The notes: generated by a model from the sequence alone, not told the origin. Positions 44,420 to 57,350 are shown, counted from the stretch's first letter. The stretch is 64,000 nt of DNA from Ailurus styani (GCA_002007465.1 LNAC01000103.1:1634565-1698564), one strand, 5' to 3'. Made by a program: numbers and translations.

Positions 44420-45934
44420 TTTGAAGTGATACCATTCACAATCTATTTCCACCTCTTTACATAGTGAAGAGTTCAGCAAATTAATTTATGTTACCTGAAA
44501 ACTCATGGCTGTTGTCTTGGAATTGGATTCAATTAGACACACTCAAAACTGAACTAAAAGGGAACAAAAATATTTATCTACCAGCATCCAGGCTTCAGCT
44601 TTGTATGCAACAAAATGCAGGAAGTATGCAGGAAGGGGCTTCAGAACTAGTCGCTTTACCAATAAAGTGGGGAACCCTAGTGGTGATGCCAGCTTTTTAG
44701 GCCTATTTTACTGATTCAAGGGTACCAGCACTATAGTCTGTTACCACCTTAGTATTCTGAGTGCAGCATAAGTTATAGTTCCGAAATTCTTACTTTTGAT
44801 TATACAGAAAGTCATTCTTAGACGTGGTCCAAGAAACTGCTCCTCCAGTCTTTTCCATTAGTTGTTAAGAATTTAATTCTCTTTATTAAATTTCTTTCAA
44901 ATTCAAATAGAAAGTATTGTTTTCCTAAGACTGCAACTAGAATCAGCAGTTCTCAGCAATGCTTCCTCAATAGATTTATTTATTTTAAATGTATGTCAAA
45001 TATTTGTTTGGAGATATAGAATGCAAATTACAAGATTTACAGCTTTGAGAAAGTCCATAATTTAACACACATAACTTTTTGTTAATTCTCCAAGTCATAT
45101 TATGTTCTATTACCATTCTCTAGAACCAGTGTTTCAGAAACATACTATGAGAAAGGCAACATTTGGCAGTTTATTTTATGAAAAAAGCACTTAAGGAATT
45201 CATGAACATCCAGCAGAATAAATCATATGTTCCTTTCATTAAAACTTTAGAAATTTAATTTTATTGTCACATAGATGAAAGTTATTAGAATATTAAAACA
45301 CCACCACCTGATTTAAATGCATACTTTCCCTCAGGCTCCTCCTATTAAATCTTTATTGCTTTCTAACTATCAAGAAATTGGCATAGAGTTAATATCTGAC
45401 CTGAGGAAACAATATGCTCACACAAAATGAAATAAAATATTAATAAATCGAATTAAAAACAACATAAAAATTTAGCTCTTAGAGCAGTATCTCCACAACT
45501 CCACTGAGAACAACAAATTAAGTCATTATAGGGAATCAATCTTGTCCCTTTACATAAGAATATATAAAAATATTTTGCTATAACCAGTAGGAGTCCTCTT
45601 CAAGGTCCAGTCATGTATTCACCTTCTAAATATTGCTGTGAAAAACTGGATAATATGGGATAGTGTTTAAGAACTTCTTATTAGGTACTTAGCATCACAT
45701 CAACCACTTAGAACATGTGCCACAAATAAATACATTTTTACTTCTGTAGTCTTATTTCATTAAAAATAATACTAGTTTAGTTTTATTTATATTAAAATTA
45801 ATACTTCAAAGGAAAATAAAATATGTGAGAAAATAAGCTATATTAAAACTAAAACTTTGTGTTTTTTGGAACATTATATGTAATTATCTGCTATGTTAGA
45901 TTAGGGACAACTATAAATTTGTTGACATTTCTCC
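44420..45934. other. Unassigned AT-rich DNA, 1.5 kb
   Basis: No element recognised. Confidence 0.5.
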
Positions 45935-46420
45935 CTTCAAGATGTGAATTTATGACTTTCCACCTTGAAATCTGGGTGCTCATGTTATGACTTTGACCAA
46001 TAAACATGGCAGAAGTGATGCTGTGACAGTTTTTTGTCCCAAGTTTTAGATCTGGCATCTTCTACTTCCTCTCTTTTCAATATGTACATGCTCTTGGAAC
46101 TGAACTTCATGATAAGAGAAAGTACAAAAAGAACTATGAGGAGCCTTACATAGAGAATAGAAGCACCTTACAAAAATAACTGGTGTAGCCCCTGGCCAAG
46201 AGCAGGCACTATCTTGCCACCTATGTGGATAGACCAACTTGGGATTGGATGCACAGTGGAGCTGTTCTAGTTGACATCACGTAGAGTAGATTTGAGACTT
46301 TTCTCCTAAGCCATTCCTAATCTGGAGATTTGCAAGTAGACAAAATGTTTTAAGCCACAACACTGTAGGAATTGTAGGGTTCTCCATACAGTGCAAGATA
46401 ACCAGAACATAACTTGGTAT
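45935..46420 (+). mobile_element. Ancient LTR-type relic (MaLR/MLT1-like)
   Basis: 'TTTGACCAATAAACATGGCA', 'GAAGTGATGCTGTGACAGTT', 'ATGCTCTTGGAACTGAAC', 'TTTTAAGCCACAACACTGTA' and 'ATAACCAGAACAT' follow an old mammalian LTR order. Family assignment is uncertain. Confidence 0.5.
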
Positions 46421-46599
46421 CTGAAAGTACCATACTGCAGTAACAGGAAAAAAAAGGGGAGGGGGGCATTGATGTAAGTTGAAACTGGAAGTATTTCCAG
46501 AATACTGTTAAAAGTGGAAGGGTCTCACAGACACTCTTGGTGAAGACTTGAATGATGCTGAATAAATAAATGAAGTACTGAATAAAGATGATCCATGCT

Positions 46600-46791
46600 G
46601 GGGTGCCTGGATGGCTCAGTCGGTTAAGTATCTGCCTTTGCTCAAGTCATGATCCCAGGGTCCTGAGATCAAGTCCGGCATTAGGCTCCCTGCTCAGCAG
46701 GGAGTCTGCTTCTCCCTCTCCCTCTGCCTGCCACTGCCCCTGTTTGTGTACTCTCTTTCTATCGGATGAATAAATAAAATCTTAAAAAAAA
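46600..46791 (+). mobile_element. Older CanSINE
   Basis: GGGGTGCCTGGATGGCTCAG head and GAATAAATAAAATC end. TSD AAAGATGATCCATGCT at 46584-46599 and AAAGATGATTCATGCT at 46792-46807. Confidence 0.95.
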
Positions 46792-46807
46792 AAAGATGAT
46801 TCATGCT

Positions 46808-47059
46808 ATATAGTAATGGAAAACTTAGCAAACATTGCTATACCCTAGAAATAACAATGTACCTATTAAAATGGTAGAAAATGAAAAGGAAATTTAAGTT
46901 AGAATGTCAAAAATGCCAATTGGTTTCTTTTAGTTGTCTATAATGAAATATGTGAAGAAAGAAATACAATTTTAACATTAAAGAAACACTTAATTTTCTT
47001 TTCTCTTCTTTTCTTTTTGAAATCCCTTTAATCAAGAAAATATATCCAAAGATTCTTTG
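46808..47059. other. Unassigned AT-rich DNA
   Basis: Contains a short CTTTTCTCTTCTTTTCTTTT tract near 46995-47018. Confidence 0.5.
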
Positions 47060-47215
47060 AGGAAGTTTACCAGTGTTGGAGTGATATAAATGTTCTAAAA
47101 TCTATCATGGTGATGGTTGCACAGCTCTGTAGATAAAAATCATTTTGTACCTTAAATATGTCAATTATATGAAGTGTGAATTATATCTCAGTAAACTGTT
47201 ACTTTAAAAAATGCA
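47060..47215 (+). mobile_element. Old L1M 3' end, sense
   Basis: 'ATGGTGATGGTTGCACAGCT', 'TACCTTAAATATGTCAATTA' and 'GTGAATTATATCTCAGTAAA' with a short A-run match an L1M 3' terminus. Confidence 0.65.
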
Positions 47216-47580
47216 GACTCAATTCTCTCTGGCTAGTGGCAGAAGAATAAATCAGAGACAAGTAGTCTGAGAGGGATTTGACAGACTACTGGCTGGAATA
47301 TGGCACATGAGAATGAATGTAAATGGCCTCTAGGAGAAAAGGGTGAACCTGTCAGCCAGCAAGGAGATAGGGACCTGAGTTCAACCACCTTAGCCTGACA
47401 CAACTGACAATGACTGTGTCAGTCACTTGAATGACCTTTAAAGAAAATTCTCTCCCAGAACCTCCATAAGAGCCTTACCCAGACAATACCTTGATTTTGA
47501 ACTTGATTCACCAAAGAATCCATTTGAGATTACTTTGACTTGTAATTTATACAACTATAAGATTTAACAACAAAAAAGGT
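47216..47580 (+). mobile_element. MLT1-type MaLR LTR relic
   Basis: 'GTCAGCCAGCAAGGAGATAG', 'GAGTTCAACCACCTTAGCCT', 'GAATGACCTTTAAAGAAAAT', 'CTCCATAAGAGCCTTACCCA' and 'TACCTTGATTTTGAACTTGA' keep MLT1 order. Confidence 0.65.
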
Positions 47581-47870
47581 GCCATAAATTGTTAAAATTT
47601 GGTAATTTGTTATGCAGCCAAAGAATAACTGCTTGAACAAATCCTCTGATTTTAGGCCGTAGTAATTATTTTGCATAATCATCTAAGTTTAAGAGGCACA
47701 GTACTAAAGGATGTTTATTTTATTGGCTTTCACAGATTAGGAAGGAAATTAAAGATCCAAATGAGTATGTAAAAGAGAATTACCATCAGTGTTTTTTATG
47801 TAGTGTAGGGGGAATCTATTATAAAATTTTTTTGTTCTCTTCCCTCTGAAAAGAAAAAGTTTCAGTTGTT
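47581..47870. other. Unassigned DNA
   Basis: Nothing recognised. Confidence 0.5.
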
Positions 47871-48057
47871 TTCTAAAGATTTCATTCATTTGTTTGACAG
47901 AAGGAGAGAGCAGAAGCAGGGGGAGTGGCAACCAGAGGGAGAAGCAAGCTCCGTGCTGAGCAAGGAGCCCTATGTGGGACTCAATCCCAGGACCCTAAGA
48001 TAATGATCTGATGAGCTGAAGGCAGACACTTAATCAACTGAGCCACCCAGGCACCCC
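47871..48057 (-). mobile_element. Older CanSINE, antisense
   Basis: TTCTAAAGATTTCATTCATT start, GCAGAAGCAGGGGGAGTGGC body and reversed head CACCCAGGCACCCC. Flanks AGAAAAAGTTTCAG and AGAAAACTTCAA suggest an imperfect TSD. Confidence 0.92.
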
Positions 48058-48890
48058 AGAAAACTTCAATTTTTAAAGGGTAAATCTATTATTACTAAGA
48101 GAATCAAAGGCAAAATGTGATGAGAAAATTTAAGGATATATCAAACTGCTTTATATTAAAAGAATTTCACTTGAATGAATCATCAAATAAAAGTTCTCAG
48201 GAAATATGAAATTTTATATGATATGAAAGCTATATCAATAGTTTGAATCAAGAAAAATAAGGACATTGCATGGAAGTTAAAAAACAAACATAGTTTATTT
48301 GCCCTAATTACTTCACAAAAGCACCAATAAATCCTTGAAATCAATCCCGGGGAAATTATAGAACAAACAATAAAAAAGGTGTCATTAGTGTTAAGAAAGA
48401 CTTGTGACCCCTACTTTCTATTAATTGCTAGGTATTTTATGTAAAAAAGGCTAGGATATTATTTTTCCATAAATGGAGATTACGTTGTTTATCTCAAAGT
48501 CCTATTGTCAGGTTGAAAGTAAATATATATTCTCATAAAATGTCTCTAAATCTAAATATATATCAGATAAAAGTAAAGCATGTGAATATTAGATAATAAC
48601 TAGAATAACAAAGGAACACAAGACTTCAAAATCAGTTGAATACAAGGAAATTGTGTGTTTTTAAATATCTGATTAACTTATTTACAGGAATGTGGTAAAT
48701 ACACTTTGGAAATTAAGGCTTTTAGTATACTTTAATTAGAGAATACAGAGAAAATGAAGTGAATGCATAGCTAATAAATGGACTTCCGTTTTGGATGAGT
48801 GAAAACATGAACTCCATTATTAATTATTATTTCTGAAAACTGAAGTTGGTAAAGTGGAGTAGGAGGGCATTGATTCAAAAACCGTATTCA
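48058..48890. other. Unassigned AT-rich DNA
   Basis: Nothing recognised in about 830 bases. Confidence 0.5.
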
Positions 48891-49083
48891 GGGGCGCCTG
48901 GGTGGCTCAGTCAGTTAAGTGTCCGACTCATGACTTCGGCTCAGGTCATGATCCCATGGGTCATGGGAATGAGCCCTGCATCATGCTCCGTGCTGAACGC
49001 AGAGTCTGCTTGCCCCTCTCCTTTTGCTCCTACCCTGTCCATTCTCTCTCTCTCTCAAATAAATAAATAAAATCTAAAAAAAA
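48891..49083 (+). mobile_element. Older CanSINE
   Basis: GGGGCGCCTGGGTGGCTCAG head, TCAGTTAAGTGTCCGACTCA older body and CAAATAAATAAATAAAATC end. The repeat TATTCAG at 48884-48890 recurs at 49114-49120, after a 30-base A/C-rich stretch, so the TSD or an extended tail is unclear. Confidence 0.93.
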
Positions 49084-49139
49084 ACCCAAAAAACAAACAA
49101 CTGAAACAAGCAATATTCAGAAAAATAGTACATCATGTT

Positions 49140-50245
49140 AAAAAACTTCTGCATCACACAAGAAACAGTTGACAGAGTGGAAAGGTAATCTATGGAATGC
49201 TATTAAATATTTGCAAATCATTTATCTGGTGTTTAGTTAATATACAAAATATACAAAGAACTAATGACTGATGCAACCCAGTAGCAATAAAACAAACTGA
49301 TTACATGATGGACAGGAAAGCTGAATAAACATTTCTCCAAAGGAGACATCCAAATGGCCAACAGGTAAGTAAAAAGATATGTGACATCGCTAATCACTAG
49401 GGAAATGCAAATCAAAATCAAAATGAGGTATCACCTCACGCCTGTTAGAATAGCTATCATCAAAAAGACAAGATAAAACAGTATGGACAAGGATGTGGAA
49501 AAAAGGCAACCCTTGGTGGAGTATAATGTGTTTAGCCACTGTGAAAAACAGTATAAAGATTTCTGGAAAAAATTAAAAATCGAACTGTCATATAATCCAG
49601 CCATCTCACTTCTGGGTATAGCTCCAAAGGAAATAAAACAATGACTTAAAGATCTATTTGCACTCCCTTGTTCATTGCAACGTTCTTCACAATAGAGAAA
49701 CAACCGAGTCTCATCAGTGGATGAATAGATAAAGATGTTATATATACAAAGAAATATTATTCTTCCATGAGAAAGAAGGAAGTGTTGCCATTATGCTAAG
49801 TGAAGTTAAACAGAGAAAGACAATACTGCATGGTATAACTTATATGTGGAACCTAAAAAATGTCAAATTCAAAAAAACAAAGAGTAGAATGGTAGTTTCC
49901 AGGTGCTAGGTGGGGGAGAACACAGGAAGATGTTGGTCAGAGTGTACACACTTCCAGTGATAAGGTGAGTAAAGTCTTGCGATCTAATGTACAGCACAAT
50001 GATTTTAGTTAATAATACTGTATTATATTCTTGCTTGTTACTAAGAGAGTAGATCTTACATGTTCTTTCCACAGACACACACACACACACACACACACAA
50101 ATGCAATTATGTAAGGTGATAGAAGTGTTAACTAATGTTATGGTAGTAATTATTTTGAATTATGGTGGTGTATCAAATTAGGATATTGTATACCTTAAAC
50201 TTACATTATATGTCAATTATATCTCAATAAATCTGGAAAAATGTA
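49140..50245 (+). mobile_element. L1MA-like LINE-1 3' region, sense
   Basis: Begins at AAAACTTCTGCATCACACAAG-like ORF2 sequence. It passes ATTTCTCCAAAGGAGACATC, ATGAGGTATCACCTCACGCC and TCATCAGTGGATGAATAGAT, then 3' UTR landmarks such as GAATGGTAGTTTCCAGGTGC, ending at ATTATATCTCAATAAATCTG. The open frames are short and broken. A (CA)n run at 50074-50100 lies inside. Confidence 0.85.
50074..50100. repeat. (CA)n microsatellite in LINE-1 3' UTR
   Basis: About 13 CA units. Confidence 0.97.
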
Positions 50246-51296
50246 ACAAAGACCTCAAACACAGTTTTCAGGAACAAATCTGATTTCAGTAATCAAACAC
50301 AATTTAATCCAAACATTGATATTAATGGGTGAGGCAGTTATGCAGATAACAGATAAAACATACACATAAAATGTCAAGGTAGTAGAAAAAGCAAGCAGGT
50401 TGGAAAGAGAAGGTAAAAATCAAGCTCCTTTGAGATGTGGAGCCTGAAGAGATTGTCTGAATTGCGGGAAGGTAGTTACTAGTCAAGTTTGATGGGATAC
50501 TATCCCTAATGTAATCTCATTAACATTGATATGCTCTTTAGGCCTGGGAGAAGACTTTAATAATACTGTGACTTTCTTGAATGAGTCAAGTTTTTGTCAG
50601 TTCTGAAACCAATTTTATTTTGGGAGCCCTTTCCTAACAAGAATACTGAAAAGTTGAATGCAAAATGAGGTAAAGATCCTTAGATCTCCTCCAGGCAGTG
50701 AATCATTTTTGAAAAGATACTTTCTTTATCAGTTATTATATCAAAGAGAATGAGATGAGAGAGCCTGACCATTTACCTGAGGTTGCGAGAGGCTATGTAA
50801 GATTGATCATTATTCTTCTGTTTGACTGTTGGATTGTCTAACAACTTATTTCTTCACTAGAGAACATGTGTATGTTTTCTCTAATGTCTTCTAAATTTTG
50901 TGTATATTCAATGTGACTGAATTTTTATGGTTGGTGTGTTTTGAGGTTTTATAGTACTTTCAATTATAAGACAGACCCTGTCAGTTTTCACAAAGCATTT
51001 AAGAGAGCAGAACTTATTTCCCCCAAATTAATGGGACTGCCTGTGCTGTAAGAAAAATTGGCTATTCTGAGAAGTAAAGCAAAAAATTAAGCCTTTTTTG
51101 CCCATGTTTTAAGTTCCTGTCAGATGAGTCCACAAAAGATAAAGTTAAAGGAAAAGAGGTAATTTTCTGATAATTTCAGGCTGTGAAGGCAATCAAAATA
51201 CTTGTCATCCTGTCAAGACTCATGTGTTACATCTTAAAATTGGAACTGTGGAATTAAGTATTCTAAATTACTAATCACGCATATTCACTAAACAGC
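50246..51296. other. Unassigned DNA
   Basis: No element recognised in 1.05 kb. Confidence 0.5.
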
Positions 51297-51620
51297 AGCA
51301 AATATTTATTTTATTGAGCACCTATTCTGTAACAGCTACTTTTCCAGGGGTTGCAAAAACAAATGGAAAAGAAATGTCCCTGTCTTTATGGAACTAACAA
51401 GTGGAGACAGATGATAAATAGCCAAATATCTACTAAGGCTTATGGTTATAGTTGCATTGGAGAAAAATAAAGTAGGAGAAGAGAACACAGAGGTCTGGAG
51501 AATAGTATATGAGCTATATTTTAATGTAGGCAAAAAAGGCTTCCCTGAGGATATGGAATTTGTACAAGACTCGAAGAAAAAGAGAAAATGGGTCTTGCAG
51601 ATATTGTGGAGAAAGGGATT
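51297..51620 (-). mobile_element. L2 LINE 3'-end relic, antisense
   Basis: 'TATTTTATTGAGCACCTATT', 'CCCTGTCTTTATGGAACTAA' and 'AGGCTTCCCTGAGGATATGG' are the reverse of the L2 3' end, with the 'AAGGCTTCCCTGAGGA' zone farther inside the element. Confidence 0.72.
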
Positions 51621-51769
51621 CTGACCACACAGGCCAAGACCCACTGATGGCAAAGACCAAGGCTCAATTTTATAATGTCAGTTATAGCATTGGCAAATCT
51701 TTAACTGACCTTTAACTAATTGCTTGCTTAGTAGGTGGCAAAAGCCTAACTGCTGTCACTCTTCAGGAA

Positions 51770-51900
51770 TTGTAATTGTTATTTTACTTGTATTCGTTTT
51801 CCCCTTAGACTCTAAACTTCTTGAGGCCAATGGATCTTCTTAACCTTCCTATCTTCAGCATCTTTCCAAGTTCATCTTGGGTCCTGTGTATAATTAGTTC
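51770..51900 (+). mobile_element. L2 LINE 3'-end relic
   Basis: 'GACTCTAAACTTCTTGAGGC' and 'TATCTTCAGCATCTTTCC' follow L2 near its 3' end. Weak and short. Confidence 0.45.
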
Positions 51901-52640
51901 ATGGTTTGATGTTTCAGCAGTTCCTTTAAATGGAGTTCCTTTTCTATCCTTCCATTCTCTCAGGTCAGTTTTTACTCACTTTGCTCAGAATTTTTAAGTT
52001 GTGTGCTATAAATTGATCTCTATCCACCACCCACCCTGCTTATCCCCATACAACCAAATTGGTCATAAACACTTGCACTTGAGGCTTATTTATGATATCT
52101 CTAAGTGTATTAGGAATTAGAAAAATCAGTAGGTCTTTTCACATTGTTTAAATATTACCATACTTGAACAATAAATCCTATCCTTACCCTACTTAAACTT
52201 ATTCAAAAATCCTGTCACAAGTAAAAGGGTTTTCTCACATGTTTTCCTGTGTGTATCGTGTGTTTTATATTGATAAGTTTCTAAGTTGAATTATTAAGCT
52301 GTCCTGCATACAAGTGGTACAAGTACTGTATACAGAGAATAATACATTTGATCTTTCCTAGTCTCTAAGCTCAGGTCCAGATGTCTGTATAAACTGAAAT
52401 ACAGCATTTAGGAGAACCTGAAAATAAATAACTAAAACAAAAATGACCATCATAATCAATAAATATCTTTTGATAAATCTGAAGAATAAACTGAGTCATA
52501 ATAGGCATTTCCTGTCTCGGAAATAAAAACTCAGAGAAATGAAACCCACTTCTACCATTCCAAACCATTTATTCAGGAATTTTCTGAAAGGATCTTGATA
52601 GTATAGCTTTTATAGAGGTTTTTCTTTACTTTTTTACTAC
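51901..52640. other. Unassigned DNA
   Basis: Nothing recognised. Confidence 0.5.
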
Positions 52641-52658
52641 TTTAAATGATAAAAATGG

Positions 52659-52843
52659 GGCGTCTGGGTGGCTCAGTGGGTTAAAGCCTCTGCCTTCGGC
52701 TCAGGTCATGATCTCAGGGTCCTGGGATCGAGGCCGGCATCTCTGCTCAGCAGGGAGCCTGCTTCCTCCTTTCTCTCTGCCTGCCTCTCTGCCTGCTTGT
52801 GATCTCTCTCTCTCTGTCAAACAAACAAACAAACAAATAAATC
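52659..52843 (+). mobile_element. Young mustelid-type CanSINE with (CAAA)n tail
   Basis: Head GGCGTCTGGGTGGCTCAG (52659), GCCTGCCTCTCTGCCTGCTT body, and the usual AAAT tail units replaced by CAAACAAACAAACAAA. TSD TTTAAATGATAAAAATGG at 52641-52658 and TTTAAGTGTTAAAAATGG at 52844-52861. Confidence 0.95.
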
Positions 52844-52861
52844 TTTAAGTGTTAAAAATGG

Positions 52862-53478
52862 AGCCTACCTGAATGAGAAAATTTACTCTAATGGGAATCA
52901 TTAGGAATATAGTAGATACATAATAGATGAGAAGTAAGGGAAAATGTACAAATAGAGATGAGAGAAGAGGGATGCTAATAGGGAATGTGAATGAAAATAA
53001 AGATTGTTTTCACAAAGTAGCTGGTAGTCTGTTTTTGCCCACAACTAGTAAGTTAGATAATGCCCAAATCATAACAAGAAATAATTCTGGACATGGTGTT
53101 TGTAATTATCTTTCAGGAACTAGGTAACTATTTAACGCAAGTTATCCTTGTGGTATAAATGGGAAATATATTAGTAATAGTGATCTTTGAGAAATAATTC
53201 AATAAAAAATGGATTTCTAAACCACTTAGCTATTATATATTTAACTTAATTACACATCATCAGGAAGGCATTATCTTTATCTTAAACATGTAAATATGTT
53301 TACATAAAGACATATTTTTAGTATATTCTTTGACGTCAATTTACTGTTAATTAAAAGCAATACATTATTTAAATACAGTGTAGTGTTAAGGAAAATGGTA
53401 AATATGTATTTTGAAATATTTTTTAATTACAAAAATAAATATATGACAAAATAGCACAAAGAATATTAGGTGTGCATA
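52862..53478. other. Unassigned AT-rich DNA
   Basis: Nothing recognised. Confidence 0.5.
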
Positions 53479-53493
53479 GAATTCCCTGTTGGA

Positions 53494-53699
53494 GGGCACC
53501 TGGGTGGCTCAGTGGGTTAATGCCTCTGCCTTCGGCTCAGGTCATGGTCTCAGGGTCCTGGGATCAAGGCCTGCATCGGGCTCCCTGCTCAGTGGGGAGC
53601 CTGCTTCCTCCACTTTCTCTGCCTGCCTCTCCGCCTACTTGTGATCTCTCTCTGTCAAATAAATAAATAAAATCTTAAAAAAAATTCTTTCAAAAAAAT
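53494..53699 (+). mobile_element. Young mustelid-type CanSINE with a broken tail
   Basis: GGGCACCTGGGTGGCTCAGT head, CCGCCTACTTGTGATCTCTC body. After the first A-run there is TTCTTTC and a second A-run. TSD GAATTCCCTGTTG at 53479-53491 and GAATTCACTGTTG at 53700-53712. Confidence 0.95.
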
Positions 53700-53712
53700 G
53701 AATTCACTGTTG

Positions 53713-54513
53713 TAAAGTTGTCACGTTACACATGAAGTGACATAATATTAATTCAATGTATATTGTAATAATTTAAGGATTGGTACTGTAGTCCTTAGAG
53801 CAACCAGTGTAAATTAAAAAAAAAAAAGCAAAAGAAATCATGAACAGAGGTGAAAAATAGGAAGCAAACATTAAAATAATAGACTTGCAAAGATATTAAT
53901 ACTTACACTAAATTATAATGGATGTAATTCTCCAATTATAAGGCAATGATTTTTAGATGATTTTTACATTAAATAAAAAACCCAGGATTTTAGTGGATCA
54001 GGATACAGAGCTGTTGAAGTAAAAGGATGAAAAAAGATATAGAGACATTAGGCATAAGACAGCTTGTGAATCTCCTTTGATAGCAGAAAAAAATAGTAAA
54101 GAAAGAAGATAACCGGAGAATGTGAAGCTCATTTTGTAATGATTATAAAAGATCAATTTATCTCTTTCAGCATACAAAGCAGAGAGAGTGCATGATGATA
54201 ACATGCATGCTGAATGTGTGACTGTTCAGATAAATATATTTACAAAGTTTCCCAAATCAGTTCATACTCGTGTAATTTATACTTGCAAATTATTTTCTCT
54301 TTATGGTAGGCCAGCAACTTTTAAAGTTTTTATCTCAACACAACACTGCATATGAAAATATATTTTATGAAGTTAAATAAAACAAATATATGCATGATTT
54401 CTTTAATGTATATTTTAAGGGGGGAAGATGAGGATTATAATCTGTTAAAATAAGATTGTCATAATTTATATTACAACCCTAATATATATAATTTATATAT
54501 GATTTAACCCTGG
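53713..54513. other. Unassigned AT-rich DNA
   Basis: An A-run is present at 53817-53827. Nothing else. Confidence 0.5.
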
Positions 54514-54541
54514 GGTGTGTGTGTGTGTGTGTGTGTGTGTA
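54514..54541. repeat. (TG)n microsatellite
   Basis: About 13 TG units. Confidence 0.97.
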
Positions 54542-55312
54542 TAGAGAAGTAGACAAATCTTATAGAATTTATAAAGTTTATAGGTAATGTTATGAGTGAG
54601 TAAATAAGGGAATCAATCAATAAAAACACCTATTCTTGGATTTTTAGTAAATTCTCTAGATTTTCAAATAATAAGCATGGTAACAGTATAATGTACAGTA
54701 TGGGTTAAATTTCACCATAAAATGGTATTTTGATGAATTAATAATATAAATTTATCTCTGTGTCATTGATTTCTTTTATCTTAGTCAAAGAGATAAAACT
54801 CTTCAAGTTCTCAAAAGAATTACAGCCATATTGTAACAGAAATTATATTCTACGGAAAGAATAATGTGATGGGAGTGTGTAGAGGATTTACATACCATGG
54901 AAATAATCACATTTCTCTACAAGATTGTAATCAAAGTGCCTCCCTTGAATACATGCATGTTTTTGTGTAGTATTTCATCTTTATGAATCAAGCCACAAAG
55001 TATAAATTTCATTGTTTCCAGTGTTTTCATAACATAAGATTCCTTATGTCTTATATTTATATGTTTTGAATTCTAGCTATAAAGCTACCTGTTTCAAACC
55101 TATTAAACAAATTTAATAGTTATTGAAGGATTTCAATCAAAACAATGAAATGACTCTACAAATTTTATTTTACTCTCATACCTAATGTAACTAAATCAAT
55201 ATCAATAGTAGGTAACAGGAGAAACATCAATTGATAATTAGAAAATTTAATTTCTCAGGTAACAGGAAATGGGATCATATACACAGTAAAATGATATAAG
55301 AAAAATATAGAA
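54542..55312. other. Unassigned AT-rich DNA
   Basis: Nothing recognised. Confidence 0.5.

Positions 55313-55347
<35 letters not shown>
55313..55347. repeat. (TG)n microsatellite
   Basis: About 17 TG units without interruption. Confidence 0.97.
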
Positions 55348-55348
<1 letters not shown>

Positions 55349-57199
55349 TATGGATGAGCTTCTTCCTTCCTTTCTTTAGTGGGAATCAGTAATATTTTGG
55401 AGTCCTTCCCTGCCTAACACACCTGTGGTCATATTCACAGATGCTTCTTAAATATATACATTTGGACTTTCTGTGGCTCAATTCAAGCTGAAGAAGGAGA
55501 TTTGACCACAAATTCAGCCCCCGCTGAATATTTTTCTATAGTTATTTACACTGATGATATAGTAAGTTCCCTACCTGTGCTTTGTCTGTTGGCTCTGAGG
55601 TAGAACTCCTCTGCTATTTTACCTACCTGAATAGCATCCTTTTTCTGAGTATATTTTGGAAAGAGATTTTCTCTAGTTATTATATTTTAAATTTTTTCAT
55701 ATACCAAAACTCCATTTCATCCCGAGGTATTCTTTGAAATTACCAGTGTGCTGATAGTAGTCTTTTTTTCCTCTGTTGGATTTTTATGTTGTTACTATCT
55801 TTGAAATACATTTTTGTTATGAATTAGTGAATAAAAGCATGGGCAGAGAAATGGCCAGATGTGAACAATAGGTCATCTTGATCCAATACCAAATACATAT
55901 GTTTAAAAAGACAAAATATAATGTAAGTTAAAAGGAGTGATATAAAGCGTGTATTCCTTATGATAGCTTCTTATGCACTTTTGGGATATCTATTTTATTT
56001 TCATAAAATATTATGGTGTGATTAAATTATTTGCCTCAATAATTTATTGGCTCCTCTATGATTTATTTTTCCTGTAATTTAATCCCAAACCTAAGGTTAA
56101 GTCAACACAATCTGTTCCCAAATGGAATTGTATTGGTTTTCATGACACAAATTAGCAGCTCAGCTTAGCTGAGTCTTACTGCTTGATCAATTATAATACT
56201 ATATGTGTATATGGAAAATGAATAATTGATGTATTATCTGTGTACAAGTTCCAGCCTCATTATCAGTAACTAAGTCTCCGTGTTATGTGGTTCTACTTTA
56301 TACATGGATTCCCTGCTAGTCCTTCCAATCATGAGTACATTTTCTATTGTTTAGGCATCAGGATGCATGTTTGCTAGCATTGTCTCTCTTTAGTGTCACC
56401 TACTTAAAAATCTCACTGTCTTACAGCACCTAGGACAGTTGTTTACCAGCCAGTACTTCAGTGCTAACTACCCTCCTCTGTTTACTTTGTCATATTATCT
56501 GCTGCCATATCCCCCAATATTGATACACCCCTGTGTACTTTGATTCACAAATTATAGAAAAACCTATTCTGGTACATCTCCCTTCTTACTCAGTCTCATG
56601 ATATATGCTCTAAATATCAAATGGTATCCAAGAGTAAAAAAGTCTACCTATTATACCTATTAAATATTCTAATACTTTCTAAAAATCAACTAATAGAAAA
56701 CATGTATACATGCTGCAGGTAAACATGTACATTTCATGGTACATTATATTGTATACATATAAAAAATCTGCAGTTTTATGCTAAGATGTATTTATAAAAT
56801 TATATTGTGTTTCTTGAAGTAAAAATTGCTAATGATGTTTTCATAAGCTTTCTGTTAATTAAGCACATTAAAAACAATTATGTGAATAGATTCCATTCAG
56901 AATGCCTTCTCTAAATTGGAGATTTTTCTCTTTTTAAGTCTAATGCTGCTCTTAACTTTCAGCTAAAGGCGATGACTTTCTTTAGTGATAATTAACTTGG
57001 TCTGGTTTATCCAAGCTCTTTTTTTTATCTTTTCTTTTAAAATAGCACATGCAAAGTATTTCTCTGAAGGTGAAATCTCTTGCTAATTGAATCTATGACT
57101 TGATTTTTCCTCATTAACAAGATGACTGTCCTACTCTGAACATATTTTACTGTAATATTACCTGATTATTAAATGTATTTTTGTTTAGCCATTAAACAT
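55348..57199. other. Unassigned DNA, 1.85 kb, with a palindrome
   Basis: No recognised repeat. CTCAGCTTAGCTGAG at 56159-56173 is a 7+1+7 palindrome. The TTAATTAAG core at 56854-56862 is AT-rich homeodomain-site-like, but such words are common. Confidence 0.5.
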
Positions 57200-57350
57200 T
57201 TTATATTGTAGTAAGAACACTAAATGTGAGTTCTACCCTCTTAACTACTTTCTAAGTGTACGATACATTTGTTAACTATACACACTATGTTGCACAGCAG
57301 TTCTCTAGAACTTATTTATCTTGCATACTTGAAACTTTGTGTATTTATTC
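57200..57350 (-). mobile_element. L1M 3' UTR fragment, antisense
   Basis: 'CTACCCTCTTAACTACTTTC', 'CACACTATGTTGCACAGCAG' and 'TCTAGAACTTATTTATCTTG' match the reverse of an L1MA/L1MB 3' UTR (AGTTGCTAAGAGAGTAGATC zone). Confidence 0.65.

Noticed and set aside
50040..50110. CA repeat as a regulatory element
   Set aside because: It lies in an L1 3' UTR and is an ordinary microsatellite.
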